Shown here: one piece after another, positions 6,696 to 13,928 of the stretch
Numbering within the stretch: position 1 is the stretch's first letter
How the letters are laid out: each line of letters starts with the position of its first letter
Assembly (NCBI GenBank): GCA_964637875.1
Contig: CAZWXK010000046.1
Location: 1-20,684 of the forward strand
Length of the DNA: 20,684 bases
Direction of reading: 5' to 3'
Source of the DNA: UBA5972 sp964637875
GTDB taxonomy: Bacteria; Pseudomonadota; Alphaproteobacteria; Rhodobacterales; Rhodobacteraceae
Translations under genes and position numbers: made by a program
Notes under the pieces: generated by a model
Told to the model about the DNA's origin: nothing
Seen by the model: the letters and a program-made list of their open reading frames with translations, nothing else
The model's database searches: none

Positions 6696-7442
6696 ATGAC
6701 ATCTTCCGATACGGCCTGCCAGATCGACGGACAAAACCGACCGTCCGACATCGTCGTCACCTGCGACCACGCCAGCAACCGCGTGCCGCCGCAGGTCAAT
6801 GGTGGCACGCTCGGCCTGCCACCGGCCGAGATGGAACGCCATATCGCCTATGACGTGGGCGCCGCCGGGGTGGCGCGCGCGCTGGGGCGGCACATGGACG
6901 CGCCGGTGATCTGCGCGAATTTCTCGCGCCTCGTGATCGACCCGAACCGGGGCGAAGACGACCCGACGCTGATCATGCAGATCTATGACGGCACCATCAT
7001 CCCCGCCAACCGCAACCTGACGGACGCGCAGGTAAACTGGCGGCTGGAAAACTGCTATCACCCCTATCATGCGGCGCTGGCCGGGCTGCTGGACAGCCGC
7101 GCGCGCCCCGTCATGGTCGCCATCCACAGCTTTACCCCGCGCCTGAACGGCCATGCGATGCGGCCCTGGCATATCGGCATCCTGCACGGCCGCGACCGGC
7201 GCCTTGCCCTGCCCCTGCTGGAACGCCTGCGGGCCGAGCCCGACCTGTGCGTGGGCGAAAACGAACCCTATGGCGGCCATCTGGATGGCGACAGCATTGA
7301 CAGACATGCGATCCGGCATGATCGTCCCAATATCCTGATCGAGCTGCGCAACGACCTGATCCGCACGCCCGAACGGCAACAACGCTGGGCTGCCCGCCTT
7401 GCCCCGATCCTGCAAGAGGTCATCGCGGCGGCCGACCTGTAA
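6696..7442 (+). CDS. N-formylglutamate amidohydrolase family protein
   Basis: 248 residues of the N-formylglutamate amidohydrolase family (HutG-like, PF05013), zinc-type hydrolases that in the classical case release formate and glutamate at the end of histidine breakdown. Family marks are VVTCDHASNRVPP with the likely metal-binding H25, AYDVGAAGVA, NFSRLVIDPNR with R78, VAIHSFTPRLNG with H144, and ILIELRND with E216. The start at 6696 has GAGGGA upstream; a further in-frame ATG at 6636 adds 20 unlikely residues. No other hut genes are present. It pairs with the DUF1244 gene 16 bases downstream. The true substrate may therefore be a different N-acyl or amide compound. Confidence 0.85.
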   Translation: MTSSDTACQIDGQNRPSDIVVTCDHASNRVPPQVNGGTLGLPPAEMERHIAYDVGAAGVARALGRHMDAPVICANFSRLVIDPNRGEDDPTLIMQIYDGTIIPANRNLTDAQVNWRLENCYHPYHAALAGLLDSRARPVMVAIHSFTPRLNGHAMRPWHIGILHGRDRRLALPLLERLRAEPDLCVGENEPYGGHLDGDSIDRHAIRHDRPNILIELRNDLIRTPERQQRWAARLAPILQEVIAAADL

Positions 7443-7458
7443 CCAGAAAGGGGAAGAC

Positions 7459-7773
7459 ATGGACGAACAGACCAGAATCGAGATCGAGGCCGCCGCCTTT
7501 CGCGCCCTGCGCAACCACCTGATGAACAGCCGCCCCGACGTGCAGAACATCGACCTGATGAACCTGGCCGGTTTCTGCCGCAACTGCCTCAGCCGCTGGT
7601 ATCAGGAGGCCGCCAATGAACGCGGCATCACGATGACCAAGGAAGAGGCGCGCGAACTGTTCTACGGCATGCCCTATTCGGACTGGAAACTGAACTACCA
7701 GACCCCGGCCGATGCCGAGAAACAGGCCGCCTTCGAAAAGGCGTTCGCCGAAAATGTCGGCAAGGCCGACTGA
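7459..7773 (+). CDS. DUF1244 family protein
   Basis: 104 residues, a small mostly helical conserved protein of the DUF1244 family, found widely in alpha- and gammaproteobacteria and without an assigned biochemical role. Visible features are the LMNSRPDVQNIDLMNLAGF helix region and the CRNC pair at residues 40-43, a possible metal or redox site. They are followed by RWY, then the EEARELFYGMPYSDWK segment. The ATG at 7459 has a good AAAGGGGAAG upstream. It follows the amidohydrolase gene by 16 bases on the same strand and is almost certainly cotranscribed with it. No secretion signal is seen. Confidence 0.85.
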   Translation: MDEQTRIEIEAAAFRALRNHLMNSRPDVQNIDLMNLAGFCRNCLSRWYQEAANERGITMTKEEARELFYGMPYSDWKLNYQTPADAEKQAAFEKAFAENVGKAD

Positions 7774-7803
7774 CCGGACCGGCCGGACGCCCCTTCTTCT
7801 TTG
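7774..7803 (+). terminator. possible terminator after the DUF1244 gene
   Basis: A small stem CCGG-ACCGG-CCGG (7774-7786) follows the stop at once. Six bases later comes CTTCTTCTTT (7793-7802), the same layout as after usp and pheS. The stem is short. Confidence 0.4.
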
Positions 7804-7814
7804 CGCAAATACGC
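7793..7814 (-). repeat. intergenic repeat, copy D
   Basis: Read on the minus strand this is GCGTATTTG, then CG, then CAAAGAAGAAG, preceded by ACCCCCG. It lies between the convergent DUF1244 and Na/Pi genes. On the DUF1244 strand CTTCTTCTTTG starts 19 bases after the stop. Confidence 0.75.
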
Positions 7815-7822
7815 CGGGGGTC

Positions 7823-7840
7823 CCGGGGGCTGGCCCCCGG
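7823..7840 (-). terminator. GC-rich hairpin after the Na/Pi gene
   Basis: CCGGGGGC (7823-7830) and GCCCCCGG (7833-7840) form a strong stem 27 bases past the stop of the minus-strand Na/Pi gene. It has the same GGGGGC/GCCCCC design as the hairpin after rimO. No U-run follows on the minus strand. Confidence 0.4.
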
Positions 7841-7862
7841 ATCAACCCCCGGATCAACCCCC
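7839..7862. repeat. two tandem 12-base repeats (GGATCAACCCCC)
   Basis: GGATCAACCCCC is repeated exactly at 7839-7850 and 7851-7862, between the hairpin and the stop of the Na/Pi gene. It is probably slippage-type sequence; no function is evident. Confidence 0.8.
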
Positions 7863-7866
7863 GGCA

Positions 7867-9564
7867 TCAGCCCTTGCCGCCCCCCTGCGCGACCGGAGCC
7901 TCGTCCATCGTGCGCACCAGCCGGGTTTCCAGCAACTGGCCGTGGCGATAGAGGATCGGATAGGCCACCGCCGCGATCTGCGAATTCAGATCCTTGAGCG
8001 ACCGCACCGTCTCCAGATGCACGTCGCTGCTCTCGAAACTCTGCTCCAGCCCCTCGCGCAGCCTTTTCAGGTGTTTCTTGCGGCTCTTGCGTTCCTGGGC
8101 CGACATCTCGGTCTTTTCCTGCACCAGCAGGCGCGCGCTTTCGATATCCTCGCTGACCAGCACGTTGAAGGCGAGCGCCATGTTCGACATGACGCGCTCA
8201 TGCAGGCCGCGCAGCTCGGACCAGCCTTCGCGGGTAAATTGCAGGCGCTTGCGGGCCTTTTCCTCGGCCAGATCCATCAGACGTTTGGATATGATGTCGC
8301 CGGCGGTTTCGAGGTTGATGGAATATTCGGTCAGCTCGCGCACGCGGCGGTTCTGTTCCTTGTTCATCTCGGCACGCGGGATCGAGGCCGCATAACGGCG
8401 GATCGCCGACAACATCGAATTGACCTCGTGATCCATGTCGCGGACACGCCTGATCACGTCGGCATCGCCGCTTTCATAGACATCCATCACGGGCCGGGCC
8501 ATGGCCTCGATCATCTCGCTCATGCGCAGGACTTCGCGCTTGAGCGCGGCAATGGCAAGGCGCGGCTGATGCACTACATTGGGATCGAGGGCCGAGCGTG
8601 GGCGCAGGGTTTCATCGCCCCCGGCGCCGCCCCCTTCGGGAAACATCGCGGCAAGCGGCGCGTCCAGCAGGCCCACGAGCGGCAGCGACACCAGCAACAG
8701 CACCAGGTTGAATGTCAGATGCACCGACACCAGCACCTGCGCGGGCGAAAAGACCGACAGGATTTCCAGTGCGGGGGTGAAATTGATCACCATGAGCCCG
8801 ACCACGGACCCCACCCCGCGCAGCCAGAGATTTCCGTAAGGTATGCGCCGCGCAGCCGGGCTCATGCCGCGCGACAGCCAGATCGGCAGGGTGGCCGAGC
8901 CGAAATTCGCCCCCAGGACAACGGCCGCTCCGGCCTCGGGCGGCAACACGCCGATCGAGACGAAGGTCACGAACATCAGGATCGCGGCAACCGAGGAATG
9001 CATGACAAAGGTAATCACCGCGCCAACGATGAAGGCGGTCACGAAATCGCTGGCCAGATAGCCGGCAATCGCAGGCATGAAGGCCGCCTCGCGGATCGGG
9101 TGCACGGCCTCGCCGATCAGGCGCAGCGACAGCAGGATGAAGGCCACGCCCAGCAGGATCCGTCCCACCTGCCGCGGCGTGCGCTTTTCGACCTTGAGAA
9201 ACAGATATCCACCGACACTCAGCAATACCGGGATCAGCCAGGCCAGCTTGAACGTCAGGATCTGGATGACCAGCGCCGAACCCAGATCGGCCCCCAGCAC
9301 CAGCGACAGCCCGCCCACCAGCGAGATCATGCCGCTGGCGGCAAAGCCGGTTGCCAGCAGGGCGGCGGCGGTCGCGCTCTGCAGGATGACGGCCAGAAGC
9401 ACGCCCACCAGCGCCATGTTGATGCGGCGGTCCTTGTGGCTGGTGATCAGGCGCTTGAAACTGGGCCCCATGGCGCGCTCGATGCCGGTGCCGACCATGC
9501 GCACGGCATAAAGCAGCAGCATGGTCGCACCGGTCAGCGAGATGATGAAGGAAATGATGCTCAT
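7867..9564 (-). CDS. Na+/phosphate cotransporter family protein with PhoU-like tail
   Basis: 565 residues. The N-terminal ~315 residues are a PF02690-type membrane domain with two inverted halves. The first has LQSATAAALLA (QSATA at 62-66) and GADLGSA (91-97). The second has MHSSVAAIL (HSS at 189-191) and GANFGSA (218-224). These repeated QS/HS and GAN-GSA motifs are the substrate- and sodium-site signature of NptA/NPT2-type symporters. The remaining ~230 residues are charged and helical, resembling PhoU, and probably regulatory in the cytoplasm. Such proteins move inorganic phosphate with sodium; direction in vivo is not shown. The start codon overlaps the stop of the phosphatase gene (ATGA, 9561-9564), so the two are translationally coupled. 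It is the last gene of the deoR operon. Confidence 0.9.
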   Translation of the reverse strand: MSIISFIISLTGATMLLLYAVRMVGTGIERAMGPSFKRLITSHKDRRINMALVGVLLAVILQSATAAALLATGFAASGMISLVGGLSLVLGADLGSALVIQILTFKLAWLIPVLLSVGGYLFLKVEKRTPRQVGRILLGVAFILLSLRLIGEAVHPIREAAFMPAIAGYLASDFVTAFIVGAVITFVMHSSVAAILMFVTFVSIGVLPPEAGAAVVLGANFGSATLPIWLSRGMSPAARRIPYGNLWLRGVGSVVGLMVINFTPALEILSVFSPAQVLVSVHLTFNLVLLLVSLPLVGLLDAPLAAMFPEGGGAGGDETLRPRSALDPNVVHQPRLAIAALKREVLRMSEMIEAMARPVMDVYESGDADVIRRVRDMDHEVNSMLSAIRRYAASIPRAEMNKEQNRRVRELTEYSINLETAGDIISKRLMDLAEEKARKRLQFTREGWSELRGLHERVMSNMALAFNVLVSEDIESARLLVQEKTEMSAQERKSRKKHLKRLREGLEQSFESSDVHLETVRSLKDLNSQIAAVAYPILYRHGQLLETRLVRTMDEAPVAQGGGKG

Positions 9565-10352
9565 GGGGCGGCGTCCCGCAGCAGCTCCAGCACCTGCGCG
9601 TGCAGTTCGGGCGTGGCGGCCGAGACCACCCTTCCGTCGGAGTCCAGCCCCAGCGGGCGACCCTGCCAGTCGGTCATGATGCCGCCCGCGCCCCGGACCA
9701 GGCCGGCCACGGGCAGATAGTCATAGGGCTGCAGATCGTAATCGACCACCACATCCACATGGCCCGCCGCCAGCAGCGCATGCGGATAGCAGTCATGGGC
9801 AAGGCGCCGGGTCTGGCCGGCGCGCATGAGGCGGGCAAAGACCGCGCCGTGGTCCGAAAAGATCTTGTCGCCCTCGTTCACGAACAGGGTGGCGCGGTCA
9901 AGCTGGCGCCTCCGGGATACCCGGCAGGGCATGGCATTCATCATTGCACCGCGGCCCGGCACGCCGACGAACACCTCGTCAAGCGCGGGCATGGCGACCA
10001 CGCCCAGCGTGATCTGGCCGGCCTGAAGGCGGGCAATCAGCATTCCGAACAGGGGATGGCCCGATATGAACGAACGGGTTCCGTCAATGGGGTCGATGAT
10101 CCACAGAACATCGCTCCTGCCGGTGGTGGTGCCCTGTTCCTCGCCCAGGATGGCGTCATCGGGGAAATGCTCGGCCAGCGCGTCGCGAATAACCGATTCG
10201 ACCGTGCGGTCGGCAATTGTGACCGGGCTTTCGTCGGTCTTGAAATCGACACCCATCGGAGCGCGGAAAAAGCTGCGCGCATGGGCGCTGGCCTCGGCAA
10301 CGATGGCCATGACCCTGCGGATCAGCGGGTCCGAGTCGAGTGGGGGTGTCAT
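9561..10352 (-). CDS. inositol-monophosphatase-family phosphatase, HisN-like
   Basis: 263 residues of the Mg2+-dependent, lithium-sensitive monophosphatase family, which removes phosphate from small phosphomonoesters in the cytoplasm. The metal sites are all present: GEEQG (E71, E72), DPIDGTRSF (D87, D90) and the late aspartate in QPYDYLPVAG (D211). The stretch DCYPHALLAAGHVD and the early KTDESPVTIADR are most like HisN-type histidinol-phosphate phosphatases. However, the gene sits between a DeoR-family regulator and a phosphate symporter, not with his genes, so another sugar or polyol phosphate is quite possible. Both ends overlap neighbours by ATGA (10349-10352 and 9561-9564). Confidence 0.88.
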   Translation of the reverse strand: MTPPLDSDPLIRRVMAIVAEASAHARSFFRAPMGVDFKTDESPVTIADRTVESVIRDALAEHFPDDAILGEEQGTTTGRSDVLWIIDPIDGTRSFISGHPLFGMLIARLQAGQITLGVVAMPALDEVFVGVPGRGAMMNAMPCRVSRRRQLDRATLFVNEGDKIFSDHGAVFARLMRAGQTRRLAHDCYPHALLAAGHVDVVVDYDLQPYDYLPVAGLVRGAGGIMTDWQGRPLGLDSDGRVVSAATPELHAQVLELLRDAAP

Positions 10353-11224
10353 GCCTGCATTTCCTTTTGTCGAGGCCCTTTTTCGGGCGCCTGTCCGGTG
10401 GGATCGGTACTGCTCGTGGCGCTGCTGGCGTCACTGCCCTTTGGCGGGGCTGTCGCAAGCTCGACCTTCCATTCGCCCAGGGCCTGGCGCAGCGCCGCCG
10501 GGGGTGGGCGGTCGGTCACCAGCAGGGCGATGTCGGTCGGCGGACAGGCCTGCACGGGGGCCGTGGCCGAGAATTTCGTGTGATCCGCCACCACGACCGC
10601 CCGGCGCGACTGGCGGACGAAACAGCGGGCAAGCTGGGCCTCGTCGAAATCGGCCAGCAGAAAGCCCTGGTCGGGATCGACGGCATCGGCGCTGAGAATC
10701 GCCATGTCCATCTGAAAGCGGCAGACGAATTCCTGCACGCTGGCACCAAAGGCCCCCCCTGAATGGGGGGACATCTCGCCGCCGGCAATGAATACCCGGT
10801 TGCCGGGCTGGCCCATCAATGTCTGGGCGACGATCAGGGAATTGGTCACCACCAGCAGGTCGGAACGCGCACGCAGGGCCTCGGCGACATAGGTGGTGCT
10901 GGAACCCACATCCATGAACAGCGACGCCCCGTCGGGCACGAGCTGGGCGACCAGCCTTGCCATGCGGCGTTTTTCGGCCCCCTGGGCGCCAATGCGCCGA
11001 TGCAGCGAGCGGGGCGACAGCCCGTCTGCCAGAAAGACGCCGCCATGGACCCGATTTACCAGCCCCTCCCTGGACAGTTTCTTGACCGTGCGGCGAATGG
11101 TTTCCTCGGACACGCCCAGGCTGTCGGCCAGGTGACTGGTGCGGGCCGAGCCACCCAGCCGACGCAGGGTTTCGAGAATTTCCATCGCGCGGTGCGTCTT
11201 GCCGGCCTTTTCCGCTGGTATCAT
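10349..11224 (-). CDS. DeoR/GlpR-family transcriptional regulator
   Basis: 291 residues. The N-terminal winged helix-turn-helix covers about residues 14-66 (TSHLADSLGVSEETIRRTVK, then LVNRVHGGVFL). The C-terminal DeoR sensor domain shows DVGSSTTYVAEAL, VVTNSLIVAQTL, IAGGEMSPHSGGAFGA and VVVADHTKFS, the usual sugar-phosphate-binding scaffold. Family members are mostly repressors released by phosphorylated sugars or polyols. The last ~35 residues (SDASSATSSTDPTGQAPEKG and following) are low-complexity and extend past the family's usual end. GAGG lies about ten bases before the ATG at 11224. It leads the operon with the phosphatase and symporter, and diverges from the PMH gene, so it probably controls that gene as well as itself. 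Confidence 0.92.
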   Translation of the reverse strand: MIPAEKAGKTHRAMEILETLRRLGGSARTSHLADSLGVSEETIRRTVKKLSREGLVNRVHGGVFLADGLSPRSLHRRIGAQGAEKRRMARLVAQLVPDGASLFMDVGSSTTYVAEALRARSDLLVVTNSLIVAQTLMGQPGNRVFIAGGEMSPHSGGAFGASVQEFVCRFQMDMAILSADAVDPDQGFLLADFDEAQLARCFVRQSRRAVVVADHTKFSATAPVQACPPTDIALLVTDRPPPAALRQALGEWKVELATAPPKGSDASSATSSTDPTGQAPEKGPRQKEMQA

Positions 11225-11278
11225 GGGCTGCGATCCTCAATATGGGCCTGAAAACCACAAATACGGGCGACAGTCCAC

Positions 11279-11326
11279 CGAAATAACGACATAAAACCTC
11301 AAGATCGTGTGTTTATGTGTGTTTCG
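11279..11326. promoter_or_regulatory. imperfect dyad, candidate operator in the deoR-PMH divergent region
   Basis: CGAAA (11279-11283) is mirrored by TTTCG (11322-11326), and ACATAAA (11289-11295) is mirrored perfectly by TTTATGT (11312-11318). The two pairs are centred within one base of each other at about 11303. TTTCG-type half-sites are common in operators of DeoR-family proteins. The position, between divergent genes one of which encodes such a regulator, suits an operator controlling both. Confidence 0.5.
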
Positions 11327-11359
11327 AGGCGTCGCAGGGAATCGAAGAAAGGCAATGAC

Positions 11360-12901
11360 ATGCGCGACCGCAAGATCCTGTTCATCGTGATCGATCAGCT
11401 CAGGGCAGACTGTCTGACGGGGGCGCTGTCGGCCCATGTGGATACGCCCAATATCGATGCCCTCAGGGCCGAGGCGGTGACGTTTGCCAACCATTTCTCG
11501 GTCACCAATCCCTGCGGGCCGGCGCGCGCCAGTATCCTGACCGGGTTGTATGCGATGAACCACCGCTCGGTGCGCAATGGCACGCCGCTGTCGGCGGGGA
11601 TCACCAACCTGGCGCTTGAGATGCGCAAGTCGGGCTATGATCCGCTGCTGTTCGGCTATACCGACACCAGCCACGACCCGCGCACGGGCCACCCCAATGA
11701 TCCACGCCTGTTGTCCTATGAAGGGGTGCTTCCCGGCTTTCACGAGGTCGTCGAGATGTGCCTGGATCAGAGCTATCCCTGGCGCGCCTGGCTCAGGGCG
11801 GGGGGCCACGACCTGCCTGACTATTCACGCTTTTACGCGCCGGTTTCCCCCGACCCGGCGCGCCCCGCAAGACCGGACGACCCGCCCTTTTATGACAGCG
11901 AACACAGCGACACGGCGTTTCTGACCACCCGTTTCATCGAGGAAATGGCCGTGCGCAGCGACCAGCCCTGGTTTGCCCTGCTGACCTATATCCGCCCGCA
12001 CCCGCCGCTGGTGGCGCCTGCCCCCTGGAACCGGATGTATCGGGGGGCGGATCTGCCCCTGCCCCACCGCCTGCCCGGCCCCGCCGACGAAGAAGCCATG
12101 CACCCCCTGATCGCCGCACACCGCAACCGCCCGCCGATGGAAAGCTATGTCAAGGGGTGCGACGGGCAGATCGACAGCCGCCGCGACAGCGACGTGCAGA
12201 CGCTGCGCGCGATCTATCTGGGGCTGGTCAGCGAAGTCGATCACCATGTGGGGCGCGTGATCCGTTTCCTCAAGGATAGCGGACAATATGACGACACCCT
12301 GATCGTGCTGACCGCCGATCACGGCGAAATGCTGGGCGATCACCACATGTGGGGCAAGCAGCATGTCTTTGACCCGGCCTGGAGGGTGCCGCTGATCATC
12401 CGCGATCCCGACCGGCCGGCGCGGCATGGCACCACCGTCAGCGCGCTGACCGAATCAACGGACCTGATGCCGACAATCCTGGATCATGTGGGGCGGAACC
12501 TGCCGCAGATGCTGGATGGCAGGGCGCTGACGCCCCTGCTGCGGGGTGAGATACCCGATGACTGGCGCGACTGCGTGATGCTGGAGCTGGATTTCGGCGA
12601 GCCCGACATGCCGACCCGGATGCAGACCCTCGGCAGGATTCCGCTGGAATCCGCCAACCTGGCGATCCTGCGCGAGGAACGGTGGAAGCTGGTCCATTTC
12701 AACGGCGATCTGCCGCCGCTGCTGTTCGACCTGAAGGAAGATCCCCATGAGATGCGCAATCTTGCCGATGACCCGGCCCATGCGGCCCGTCTGCTGCGAC
12801 TGACACGCAAGCTGCTGAGCCACCGCATGACCCATGCCGACCGCACGCTTTCAGGCATGAAGGTTCTGCCCGGCGGCGTATTCGGCTATCGCGCGCCCTG
12901 A
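11360..12901 (+). CDS. phosphonate monoester hydrolase / sulfatase-like enzyme
   Basis: 513 residues of the alkaline phosphatase superfamily, sulfatase branch. The formylglycine motif is intact: NPCGPARASILTG with C52, P54, R56 and T61-G62 (C-x-P-x-R-x4-T-G). Metal ligands are expected at D12-Q13 (VIDQLRAD), at D320-H321 (LTADHGEMLGDHHMWGK), and near K333. Overall layout, length and the C-terminal words (FDLKEDPHEMRNLADDP, HADRTL) closely follow the Rhizobium/Burkholderia phosphonate monoester hydrolases as I remember them, rather than arylsulfatases. Those enzymes cleave phosphonate monoesters and phosphodiesters and also some sulfate esters. No signal peptide is seen, so it is likely cytoplasmic. 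The ATG at 11360 has AAGAAAGG upstream. No formylglycine-generating enzyme is encoded in this window. Diverges from the deoR-type gene. Confidence 0.88.
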   Translation: MRDRKILFIVIDQLRADCLTGALSAHVDTPNIDALRAEAVTFANHFSVTNPCGPARASILTGLYAMNHRSVRNGTPLSAGITNLALEMRKSGYDPLLFGYTDTSHDPRTGHPNDPRLLSYEGVLPGFHEVVEMCLDQSYPWRAWLRAGGHDLPDYSRFYAPVSPDPARPARPDDPPFYDSEHSDTAFLTTRFIEEMAVRSDQPWFALLTYIRPHPPLVAPAPWNRMYRGADLPLPHRLPGPADEEAMHPLIAAHRNRPPMESYVKGCDGQIDSRRDSDVQTLRAIYLGLVSEVDHHVGRVIRFLKDSGQYDDTLIVLTADHGEMLGDHHMWGKQHVFDPAWRVPLIIRDPDRPARHGTTVSALTESTDLMPTILDHVGRNLPQMLDGRALTPLLRGEIPDDWRDCVMLELDFGEPDMPTRMQTLGRIPLESANLAILREERWKLVHFNGDLPPLLFDLKEDPHEMRNLADDPAHAARLLRLTRKLLSHRMTHADRTLSGMKVLPGGVFGYRAP

Positions 12902-12908
12902 GGGGCGG

Positions 12909-13928
12909 TCAGCCGGCCATCAGGGGTTCGTTTTCCATCAGTTCCTTCCAGCGGTGGCAGGATACCTCGTGCCTGTCGCCGGCATGTTCCAGCTCGGGCT
13001 CCTGCTTGCGGCAGATATCCACGGCAAAGGGGCAGCGGCTCTGGAACTTGCAGCCCGGCGGGGGGTTGGTGGGCGAGGGGATCTCGCCCTCGAGCTTTTG
13101 CGCGCGGCCCCGGTCATCGGGGTCAAGCGACGGGATCGCCGACAACAGCGCCCTGGTATAGGGGTGGCGCGGGGTGGCAAACAGGGTGCGGGTGGGGGCG
13201 GTTTCGACCAGGCGCCCCAGATACATCACCGCCACATGATCGCAGATATGGGCCACCACCGACAGGTCGTGGCTGATGAACAGGAAGGTCAGGCCCATTT
13301 CCTGCTGGATGCCCTTGAGCAGGTTCAGCACATCGGCCTGGATCGACACGTCCAGCGCGGCCACGCTTTCGTCGGCGACCACGAAACGCGGGCTGGAGAC
13401 CAGCGCGCGCGCGATCGAGATACGCTGCCGCTGGCCGCCTGAAAAGGCATGGGGAAAGCGGCGCAGATGTTCCAGGTTCAGGCGGCACTTGGCGGCGATC
13501 TCGCGCACGCGCTCGTCGGTTTCGGCGCGGTTTTTCGTCAGCCCCATGACCTCGAGCGGCTCGGCGATGATGTCGCGCACGGTCATGCGCGGGGACAACG
13601 CCGCATAGGGATCCTGAAAGATCAGCTGCGCGCGACTGCGGTAATCCTTGAGCTCGCGCCCCTCGATCTCGGGCAGGTCATAGCGCACCTCGCCATCGTC
13701 ATAGACAACCTTGCCCCTGGTGATCGGCGCGGCCCGCAGCAATGCGCGGCCCAGTGTCGTCTTGCCCGAGCCGCTCTCGCCCACAAGGCCGAAAAAGCTG
13801 CCCCTGATGATGTCGATGCTGACATTTTCAACCGCCTGCACGACGGGCTTGGGGCCGAAAAGGCTGCCGCGCAGCGGGTAATGAACCGACAGGTTGCGCG
13901 TGGTGATGAGGGGTTTGGCGTCGTTCAT
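12909..13928 (-). CDS. oligopeptide-type ABC transporter ATP-binding protein (DppF/OppF-like)
   Basis: 339 residues, one of the two cytoplasmic ATPases that power the importer. Walker A GESGSGKT is at 50-57, the Q-loop IFQDPYAALSPR near 103, signature FSGGQRQR at 162-169, Walker B FVVADES at 182-188 and the switch histidine at 220. The usual P after the Walker B glutamate is S here (DESVAALD), a mild change. The C-terminal oligopeptide-transporter domain has the four-cysteine pattern GCKFQSRCPFAVDIC...VSC, which in relatives can bind an iron-sulfur cluster. The start overlaps the preceding gene's stop (ATGA, 13925-13928). It is the last gene of the operon and converges on the PMH gene with only seven bases between stops. 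Confidence 0.93.
   Translation of the reverse strand: MNDAKPLITTRNLSVHYPLRGSLFGPKPVVQAVENVSIDIIRGSFFGLVGESGSGKTTLGRALLRAAPITRGKVVYDDGEVRYDLPEIEGRELKDYRSRAQLIFQDPYAALSPRMTVRDIIAEPLEVMGLTKNRAETDERVREIAAKCRLNLEHLRRFPHAFSGGQRQRISIARALVSSPRFVVADESVAALDVSIQADVLNLLKGIQQEMGLTFLFISHDLSVVAHICDHVAVMYLGRLVETAPTRTLFATPRHPYTRALLSAIPSLDPDDRGRAQKLEGEIPSPTNPPPGCKFQSRCPFAVDICRKQEPELEHAGDRHEVSCHRWKELMENEPLMAG

Noticed and set aside
7839..7862. Start of a CRISPR-like or satellite array
   Set aside because: Only two 12-base units with no spacers.
7801..9720. Long plus-strand open frame opposite the Na/Pi gene
   Set aside because: Composition rich in H, Q, R and G with no recognisable domain, and it starts inside the terminator/repeat region. 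The minus-strand frame has QSATA and GANFGSA motifs.
9561..10352. Calling the phosphatase hisN with a gene symbol
   Set aside because: Motifs are HisN-like, but the context is a DeoR regulator and phosphate symporter, so substrate is open and no symbol is assigned.
11360..12901. Calling the enzyme arylsulfatase or choline sulfatase
   Set aside because: Overall layout and C-terminal words follow the phosphonate monoester hydrolases. Only the formylglycine motif is shared with all of these.
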